From NCBI GenBank assembly GCA_022866005.1, contig JALHTV010000054.1, positions 1 to 9,966 of the forward strand: a stretch of 9,966 nt of DNA, written 5' to 3'. Each line of letters opens with the position of its first letter. The first letter of the stretch is position 1. A program made the translations under genes and the position numbers. Origin of the DNA: Phycisphaerae bacterium (GTDB taxonomy: Bacteria; Planctomycetota; Phycisphaerae; SM23-33). The notes beneath the pieces were generated by a model, which did not search any database, was not told the DNA's origin, and saw nothing but the letters and a program-made list of their open reading frames with translations. Shown piece by piece: positions 5,318 to 9,966 of this stretch.

Positions 5318-6169
5318 TCAGACTGACCGGCGCCGGCGGCGGGGAGGTCGGAACGGTCCGCCCCGGCCGGCCAGACGACCACCCAACTCCAGCTCGTCCA
5401 GGTCCAGTAGCCGGCGGTCAGCGTTGAAGACCGGTGGGGGCAGGGCCTCGGTGAGCCTGCGGGCCTCGTCCGGGTCGGTGTCCGTCCGTGCTCGCCAAAT
5501 GCTGCGAAAGACGGGCAGGCCCTTCATCCGCGCGATGATCTCCCGACGGGTCCGGCCCTGCGGAGCGTCGGGCCAAGACCCAAGCCGCTTCTGGAAATCG
5601 AAGAAGGCCGGCACCACCTGCTGCATGTACCGCCAGTAGGCCGGGTTGTCGGTCTGTAGGACCAGCAGCCCGTCGGGGATGAGGATCCGATGCATGTGCA
5701 GGAGGAACGACGGCGTGATGAGGCGCCGGCCGATCTGGGCCGGATCATAGTAGGGCTGCGGGTGATACACGTGCACCTCGGTCACGGAACCGGGCGCGAT
5801 GTGCCTCGCCACGACCTGCCGTGCGTCGCCCACGGCGAAGCGGACGTTGGCGAGGCCTCGCTGCCGCGCCCGCTTGCGGGCGTACCGGATCACCACCGGA
5901 AGGCTGTCCACGCCGAGGTGGTCATACTCCGGCCGTCGGATTGCGCTGAGCAGGACGGACCGGCCATTGCCGCAGCCGAGATCGACGACCACCGGCGCCG
6001 CCCTACCGAACAGCGCCTGCCAATCGAGCGGCCCGGCCGCCGGCCATCGCTTCAGCGATGAAGGCGTCCACTGCTCCGGCGGCACGATGGCGCCGGGCAT
6101 GGGCACGCCGAACTCTTGTTCCAGCGCGCCCGGCGGCAACGACTTGCCCGATTTCGGTTTCGGGGGCAT
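5318..6169 (-). CDS. trmB: TrmB-like tRNA (guanine-N7)-methyltransferase
   Basis: Family members use S-adenosylmethionine to methylate N7 of G46 in tRNA in the cytoplasm. The SAM site is VVVDLGCGNGRSV (Gly65, Gly67, Gly69), followed by an acidic strand end HLGVDS (Asp88) and FAVGDARQ (Asp115). The TrmB layout continues with RRLITPSFLLHMHRILIPDG and LQTDNPAYWRYM (Thr173-Asp174, matching the usual TD..Y). The catalytic-loop motif, normally FPDPWPK.RH, here reads VYHPQPYYDPAQIGRRL, with Gln where Asp is expected. At 283 residues it is longer than most TrmB proteins (about 210-240): there is a 55-residue N-terminal extension and a C-terminal basic tail (PPRRRRRSV). GGAGG sits about ten bases before the ATG. 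The gene is alone on its strand between two long spacers. Methyltransferase function is confident; the exact base modified is less so. Confidence 0.85.
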   Translation of the reverse strand: MPPKPKSGKSLPPGALEQEFGVPMPGAIVPPEQWTPSSLKRWPAAGPLDWQALFGRAAPVVVDLGCGNGRSVLLSAIRRPEYDHLGVDSLPVVIRYARKRARQRGLANVRFAVGDARQVVARHIAPGSVTEVHVYHPQPYYDPAQIGRRLITPSFLLHMHRILIPDGLLVLQTDNPAYWRYMQQVVPAFFDFQKRLGSWPDAPQGRTRREIIARMKGLPVFRSIWRARTDTDPDEARRLTEALPPPVFNADRRLLDLDELELGGRLAGRGGPFRPPRRRRRSV

Positions 6170-6553
6170 GCAGGCCAGACCTCCACGCCTTGCGACGAAC
6201 GCACGAACGCCAGACCCGGCTTGGCGTAACCGCCATTATCCAGGATGCCTCATATGCCTCTCCGCCCACGGCCGTCATGGGCCATTTCCACATAATCTTA
6301 GCCGACCCGCCTACTCCAACAAGTGTTCCTGTGTGCTAAGACCAGGGTCAATGTTTCTTCCCGGACCTTAGTTATCCCGTTGCCGTCCTTCGCAGGGGTG
6401 GGGCCAACTCCACTAGTCTGCGCTGCCGCCGATCCTCCATCGCTTCACCGCAACATCCAGCCGAGAACGATCAAGCATCGGCCTCCGGCCTTGCCAGCTT
6501 TGCCCGCCAACGCTCCTCCGAAACGTGCCCTTCGTCTCATCCAAAGATGCAGA
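6170..6553. other. Intergenic spacer, no gene seen
   Basis: This divergent spacer between trmB and the large gene at 6832 is less GC-rich in places than its flanks. The short open frames in it overlap each other, lack ribosome sites and have no family resemblance. I see no tRNA or clear promoter. Confidence 0.5.
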
Positions 6554-6617
6554 TGGGGTTTTTCGGGGGGACAGCGGCGATGCCCCGCGTCTGGCCCTGG
6601 CGAGAGCAAAAACCCCA
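6554..6617. repeat. Long-range perfect inverted repeat with G/C-rich interior
   Basis: TGGGGTTTTT (6554-6563) and AAAAACCCCA (6608-6617) are exact reverse complements, 44 bases apart. Inside, GGGG and GCCCC runs (about 6566-6587) can pair as a second stem. It could be a structured leader, a small RNA or a bidirectional terminator, since the stem ends in T on one strand and in A on the other. None can be chosen from sequence alone. Confidence 0.55.
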
Positions 6618-6757
6618 AGGTTGCAGGGCTGAAAAAAGCTTGCAGGATGGTATGGGAACGAGAGAATGACAGAGCCCAGGCTCGCGGCGGTCGTGGGCCA
6701 AGGCTATATGGACAATCCCGGTTAAGACGGGACACATCGGCCGTATCAGATCGCGCC

Positions 6758-6800
6758 GGCGACACTGGCCGCCGGTCACAAATGTAGCCGGTCGCCTTTT
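6758..6800 (+). terminator. Terminator-like hairpin in the leader of the 754-aa gene (possible attenuator)
   Basis: GGCGA (6758-6762) pairs with TCGCC (6792-6796), and CTGGC (6765-6769) with GCCGG (6787-6791) across a two-base bulge. TTTT follows at 6797-6800. It stands 31 bases upstream of the ATG at 6832 with no gene ending nearby on the same strand, so it may attenuate transcription into that gene. I could not match the upstream sequence to a known riboswitch. Confidence 0.5.
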
Positions 6801-6810
6801 GATGCATGTT

Positions 6811-6826
6811 CCTTTTTGAAAAGGAG
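6811..6826 (+). promoter_or_regulatory. Ribosome binding site, possibly sequestered
   Basis: AAGGAG (6821-6826) is five bases before the ATG and fixes the start at 6832. CCTTT (6811-6815) can pair with AAAGG (6820-6824) around TTGA, which would mask part of the site. Confidence 0.6.
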
Positions 6827-6831
6827 ATGCC

Positions 6832-9096
6832 ATGTCCCGCCTGCTCACAATCGCACTCGCTTCTCTGATCATCGCCTCTTCCGCCTATGCCCAGGCCAGC
6901 AAGAGCGCCTACCGGCCCACGCATTGGGACCCGCTAGGCCGCGCCCTGGACGAGTTCAAGGACACCGATGGCTGGATCAAGGAGAAGACCGACCTCTACA
7001 AGCGATGGGAGAACGAAGGCAAGCTCTACGTCATCGACGCGGACGCGCCCGTGCCACGGATTTACGTGTTCATGGCCGACATCAACCGCGTCATCCGCGG
7101 CCTGGTCTGGCTCTACCAGGGGGCCCTCGACGAGGGGCTCCTCCCTGACGACGAGCAGATGAAGGTCGCCCGCGACGTGTACGCCAAGCTCAGCACGGCC
7201 ATGGCGCCCTACGGGTACTGGTTCCCGCGTGGGATCACCGACGCTCCGCTGCCGCAGGTCGAGGAGCAGAATCTCTTGAGCGGGCGCGATCTGGCCTTCA
7301 AGGCCATGGCCTTCGCCAAGGCGGGCAACACGGGCATCGCCGCCGAGTACTCCGCCCAGGGCGACAATGAACTCTCCGACCTGGCGGAAAAGAGCAAGCA
7401 GGACGAGGACCTGGGCAAGAAACACACCACCTGGAGGATCGCGGAGCATGCCTACTTCAAGGCGGCGCTGAAGGAGATCGAGCGGCTCAAGGCGTTGGCC
7501 GAGCCGGAGATGACCAAGGCCAAGAACGCCAAGGATCAAGCCAAGCTCAACCAGCAAAACGAGGCGGCGCGGCTCAAGGACCTTCAGGAGCAGGCGAAGA
7601 AGGACTGGGCGGAGCTGGAGGCCATGTACAAGGACACCGCGGACGCCGTCAAGGACATCGGCGGCGACGTGAGCTGGAGCAACGCGGAAACATACCTGCC
7701 CAAGCTCACGGAGTACGAGAGCAAGGCGGGCCAGCGGATTCAGAAGGCCCTCGACGCCTTCACGAGCAAGTACGGCAAGCGAGAGGATGCCATCAAGAAG
7801 ATCTACGAGTTCAAGGGCGATGCGTTCTCCGACGCCGAGCTCTCGCACCTGGACAATGTGCTGCGGGACATGGCCGACGCGCTGGCCCTGCCGGCCAAGC
7901 AGCGCAAAGACGCCGCCGAATCCTTGCTGCGCGAGGCCAACAGCCGGATCAACCTCGCTGACAACAGCGATCGCCAGAAGGCCTTCGCCGAGGCCGCAAA
8001 GCTGCTCCAGTTGGCCACGCAGTTCGACCCGGCCAACGAGGAGGTTAAGAAGAAGCTTGCGGGCATCGGGGGCGAGGCGGCCGCGGCCGACGCGGCCCTC
8101 AAGAAGCAGATCGAGGAACGCACCTGGCCGGGCCACATCGCCAACTTCGATGGCCCGGGAACGGTGGCGGAATTGGCGGAGTCAATTCGCACGTTCCTCA
8201 CCAAGCACGAGGAAGTGATGCGGTTCGTCAACCTGCACGGCCAGCCCGCGGCGGTGGCGATCCGCGGCCAGTGGCACAGCGTTCAGAAGAATCTGCTGAA
8301 CCAGACGACGCAGTGGGGCCTGGACGCGCTGGTGGCCTACGTGCCGGACGAAAGCAAAGACGAGGCGCTGTGCAGCGAAATCACCATCAAGACCGCCGAC
8401 GAGGCCGACGTGAAGAAGGCTCCGCCGTGGGAAGAGGTGTCGGCGATGACGCCGTACGTGATGCGGGCGTCGAAGTTGCCGGGGCGCAGTGCGGCGGGCG
8501 CGGGCGGCTTGTTCGGCGCCTCCGGCTCGTGGGGCATGGCGAGTTGGCTCTTGTGGCTGCTGCTGGGGCTGGGGAACGTCGTCGCGGGCGCGTTGGCGGC
8601 AGAGAGCCTCCTCAAGGCCAAGCTGCCGCCGACTATCCAGGCAGCGCTGGCCAAGGCCCAGCCGATGCGAGCGGGAATCGGCGCCGTGGCGCTGGTCCTG
8701 GGCCTGTTGTGCCTGATCCTCTCGCTGGCGGCGCTGCGGCCGCTGTCGGGCCTGCTGCCGGAATTAAGCGCCCTCGCCGTGGGGTTGATGCTGATGCGGC
8801 CGATTCTGGCGGCGCGAGTGAGCCTGGCCGAGGCCGGCGCCGCTGCCCAATCGCCCGCCGCCCAGGCCGTGCCGCCGGCCGACGGTGCGTCCGCGACTTC
8901 AGGCAAGCCCGCAGCTCAAACCGCGTCAGCGGCCCCAGGCGCCGCTCCGGCCCAGCCAGGCTTTGCGCTGAAGGCCCTGCGGGTGCTGGCCGCGCAGGCA
9001 ACGCGGCTCGAGGCCATCCAGAAGCCCCTTGGCCTGGCCGCGGTCGCCCTGGGCCTGCTGCACCTGATCATCGGCTGGCGCTTGCCCTTGCTGTGA
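6832..9096 (+). CDS. Secreted helical/coiled-coil protein with C-terminal membrane domain, unknown function
   Basis: I do not recognise the family. The 754 residues start with a clear signal peptide (MSRLLTIALASLIIASSAYA, cleavage likely after AYA or AQA). The next ~520 residues are predicted to be outside the cytoplasm: an N-terminal part rich in Trp/Tyr (DGWIKEKTDLYKRW..., GYWFPRG), a strongly charged Lys/Glu/Ala helix around 223-277 that looks like a coiled coil, and a TPR-like stretch near 380-410 (AFAEAAKLLQLATQFDPANE). After a Gly/Ala hinge (about 548-566) come hydrophobic helices near 568-590, 612-638 and 642-664, an Ala/Pro/Gln linker (about 665-712), and a last helix (733-754) ending at the C-terminus. 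A membrane-tethered envelope protein is the safest reading. A strong ribosome site precedes it. Codon use is uniform through the gene, and it appears complete and monocistronic. Confidence 0.85.
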   Translation: MSRLLTIALASLIIASSAYAQASKSAYRPTHWDPLGRALDEFKDTDGWIKEKTDLYKRWENEGKLYVIDADAPVPRIYVFMADINRVIRGLVWLYQGALDEGLLPDDEQMKVARDVYAKLSTAMAPYGYWFPRGITDAPLPQVEEQNLLSGRDLAFKAMAFAKAGNTGIAAEYSAQGDNELSDLAEKSKQDEDLGKKHTTWRIAEHAYFKAALKEIERLKALAEPEMTKAKNAKDQAKLNQQNEAARLKDLQEQAKKDWAELEAMYKDTADAVKDIGGDVSWSNAETYLPKLTEYESKAGQRIQKALDAFTSKYGKREDAIKKIYEFKGDAFSDAELSHLDNVLRDMADALALPAKQRKDAAESLLREANSRINLADNSDRQKAFAEAAKLLQLATQFDPANEEVKKKLAGIGGEAAAADAALKKQIEERTWPGHIANFDGPGTVAELAESIRTFLTKHEEVMRFVNLHGQPAAVAIRGQWHSVQKNLLNQTTQWGLDALVAYVPDESKDEALCSEITIKTADEADVKKAPPWEEVSAMTPYVMRASKLPGRSAAGAGGLFGASGSWGMASWLLWLLLGLGNVVAGALAAESLLKAKLPPTIQAALAKAQPMRAGIGAVALVLGLLCLILSLAALRPLSGLLPELSALAVGLMLMRPILAARVSLAEAGAAAQSPAAQAVPPADGASATSGKPAAQTASAAPGAAPAQPGFALKALRVLAAQATRLEAIQKPLGLAAVALGLLHLIIGWRLPLL

Positions 9097-9118
9097 GGCA
9101 GGGCAAGGGCCTCTGCCT
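9096..9118 (+). terminator. Weak candidate terminator of the 754-aa gene
   Basis: AGGCAG (9096-9101) and CTGCCT (9113-9118) flank a short loop with extra GG/CC pairing. It overlaps the TGA and lacks a T-tract beyond TTC. Confidence 0.35.
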
Positions 9119-9160
9119 TCGACCCTTGGACAAGCTCAGGGCAGGCAAGCTCAGGGTGAG
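9119..9160. repeat. CAAGCTCAGGG tandem pair (dispersed-repeat type)
   Basis: CAAGCTCAGGG occurs at 9131-9141 and 9146-9156, 15 bases apart. ACCCT (9122-9126) can pair with the AGGGT that ends the second copy. The words TTCGACCCTTGGACAAGCTC and CAGGGTGAG resemble a short palindromic repeat (CCTTCGACAAGCTCAGG type) that is scattered in many bacterial genomes. This is recognised by eye, without a search. Confidence 0.55.
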
Positions 9161-9266
9161 ATCCATCACTGGCTGGCGGAACCGCAAGGCCGACCGGAAG
9201 AATCAGGAACGGCAAGAGGACCTCGCGGCCGACCTAGGCGCAGGGGTTACACGTTGCAGCCGAGCC

Positions 9267-9356
9267 TCAGGCCGCCTCGCGGTAGTAGCTCTTCAGCAGG
9301 CCGCCCAGACGTTCCCGGCAGAGTACCGTGCCGCCCGGGCATGGCGGTAATTCGTC
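9267..9356 (-). pseudogene. C-terminal relic of an rve-type transposase
   Basis: The last 29 codons of a minus-strand frame read DELPPCPGG, TVLCRERLGGLLKSYYREAA and stop. The CRERLGGLLK.YYREAA ending is one I associate with planctomycete and proteobacterial IS3/IS481-type integrase-core transposases. No catalytic domain precedes it. Going upstream on the minus strand, the frame runs into repeat copy 3 after about 55 bases, so the element is internally deleted or a fragment. It may belong to the same insertion-sequence family as the relic at 740-880, but the two pieces do not overlap in the protein, so this cannot be tested here. Confidence 0.65.
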
Positions 9357-9379
9357 GGGCTCCGCGGGGCAGCGATAGT

Positions 9380-9444
9380 CCAGCGAGCGCCACCATGAAG
9401 AATCGCTCACTGGAGGCGGTGAAACTGGCAGCGAAATGTTTACA
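9380..9444 (+). repeat. Dispersed repeat, copy 3, with upstream inverted repeat
   Basis: CCAGCGAGCG (9380-9389) and CGCTCACTGG (9404-9413) pair at 9 of 10 positions around a 14-base loop. The 3' arm overlaps the start of the conserved core (9411-9444), which matches copy 1 at 29 of 34 and copy 2 at 30 of 34 positions. The tRNA-like 3' half is not recognisable here, except for a GGCCGTGG word at about 9457-9464 that also precedes the T-arm in copy 1. Confidence 0.65.
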
Positions 9445-9505
9445 TTCTTGCGGATCGGCCGTGGCTCCATCTCTCCTCTTCGGACCTCTTTCAAACGCTA
9501 GGAAT

Positions 9506-9533
9506 CACAGAAGTGGCCTGTCCATTCTCTGTG
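9506..9533 (-). terminator. Possible hairpin after typA
   Basis: CACAGA (9506-9511) and TCTGTG (9528-9533) form a six-bp stem with a 16-base loop, ten bases beyond the typA stop on the minus strand. There is no T-tract, so terminator function is doubtful. Confidence 0.3.
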
Positions 9534-9542
9534 GCTTCCCCC

Positions 9543-9966
9543 TCACGCCAGGCTTGCGGCGCGGCGGGCGGCACGCCTGCGGTCGTTCTCCTTCAGATGC
9601 ACCTTCCGCAGGCGGATGTGGTCGGGCGTCACCTCGATCAGCTCGTCAAGTTCGATGTACTCCAGGGCGGCCTCCAGCGCCACGCGCCGCGGGGCCTTGA
9701 GGGGACAGGTTGCCTCTTTCGTCGACGAGCGGACGTTTGAGAGGTTCTTCCGCCGCACGACGTTCACGGGGATGTCGTTGTCCTTGCAGTGCTCACCGAC
9801 GATCTGGCCTTCATAGACGTCGTCTCCCGGCTCGACGAACATCAGGCCGCGGCTGGCGAGTTGTTCCAGTGCATAGGCGGTCACTTGGCCGGACTCGACG
9901 GCGATCATCACGCCGTTGGCACGCTTGTCCATCTCGCCGCGGCAGGGGCCGTAGGACTCGAAACGA
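9543..9966 (-). CDS. typA: TypA/BipA ribosome-associated GTPase, C-terminal part
   Basis: The frame is open to the right edge, so only the last ~141 residues are present. They read FESYGPCRGEMDKRANGVMI, VESGQVTAYALEQLASRGLMF and EPGDDVYEGQIVGEHCKDND. Then follow VNVVRRKNLSNVRSS, the PRRVALEAALEYIELDELIEV stretch and TPDHIRLRKVHL, a near-textbook match to the EF-G-like domain V and the specific C-terminal domain of TypA/BipA. This translational GTPase of the EF-G/LepA group binds the ribosome and helps growth and 50S assembly under cold or stress. The GTPase domain lies outside the window. The protein ends in a short basic Ala/Arg tail (NDRRRAARRAASLA). The gene points toward repeat copy 3 and the transposase relic, so its 3' flank is a mobile-element landing zone. 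Confidence 0.93.
   Translation of the reverse strand, partial: RFESYGPCRGEMDKRANGVMIAVESGQVTAYALEQLASRGLMFVEPGDDVYEGQIVGEHCKDNDIPVNVVRRKNLSNVRSSTKEATCPLKAPRRVALEAALEYIELDELIEVTPDHIRLRKVHLKENDRRRAARRAASLA

Noticed and set aside
5068..5382. Minus-strand peptide containing GGGRIRTCDPEA
   Set aside because: Same artefact, from the T-arm-like end of repeat copy 2. It also overlaps the 3' end of trmB.
6700..6796. Known riboswitch (c-di-GMP or cobalamin type) before the 754-aa gene
   Set aside because: I could not place the conserved core motifs of either class. Only the terminator-like hairpin is supported.
6934..8136. 400-residue minus-strand frame inside the 754-aa gene
   Set aside because: Leu/Val/Gly-rich shadow produced by the GC bias of the sense codons. 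The sense frame has a signal peptide and a ribosome site.
1..9966. CRISPR array, toxin-antitoxin pair or defence island
   Set aside because: No regularly spaced repeats, no paired small genes and no defence-type domains were visible. The three dispersed repeats are kilobases apart.

Overview
This is a GC-rich bacterial window that looks like a Planctomycetota genome or metagenome bin. The taxonomic guess is an inference. It rests on a small protein remnant of the KVSG/GGWDGVN type that I associate with planctomycetes, on a TrmB-like methyltransferase with a HPQPYY motif in place of the usual one, on a 754-residue secreted/membrane protein of no family I recognise, and on many genes that stand alone with long, structured intergenic spacers.

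Layout, left to right: the 3' end of an unrecognised gene (3-407, +); a hairpin, a tRNA-like repeat (copy 1) and a strong intrinsic terminator (457-623); a relic of an rve/DDE transposase (740-880, +) that reads in frame into a lipoprotein alpha/beta hydrolase (986-2419, +); a spacer with palindromes and a short direct repeat; an RRM glycine-rich RNA-binding protein (2858-3163, +) with its terminator; a BaiN/HI0933-type flavoprotein (3372-4610, -); a decayed small gene that has lost its start codon and carries a frameshift (4748-4961, +); tRNA-like repeat copy 2 (5021-5149); a TrmB-family methyltransferase (5318-6169, -); a 660-base spacer with a large inverted repeat and a possible attenuator; the 754-aa secreted/membrane protein (6832-9096, +); a repeat-rich spacer with a CAAGCTCAGGG duplication, a transposase C-terminal relic (9267-9356, -) and repeat copy 3 (9380-9444); and the 3' part of typA/bipA (9543-9966, -), which runs off the right edge.

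The intact genes do not form an operon. They are housekeeping or stand-alone functions (translation GTPase, tRNA modification, RNA binding, flavin oxidoreductase, envelope lipoprotein) separated by spacers.

The most unusual signal is a dispersed family of three elements. They share an ungapped 34-nt core (500-533, 5039-5072, 9411-9444; 27 to 30 of 34 positions identical in each pair). Each has a different inverted repeat directly upstream. Copies 1 and 2 also share a 3' half that looks like the T-arm and acceptor end of a tRNA, and in copy 1 a terminator follows the 3' end by three bases. Two hypotheses fit: a family of tRNA-like small RNAs, or insertion-sequence ends (the core read on the minus strand begins TGTAAAC) lying beside tRNA fragments. 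Transposase relics beside copies 1 and 3 keep the second hypothesis open.
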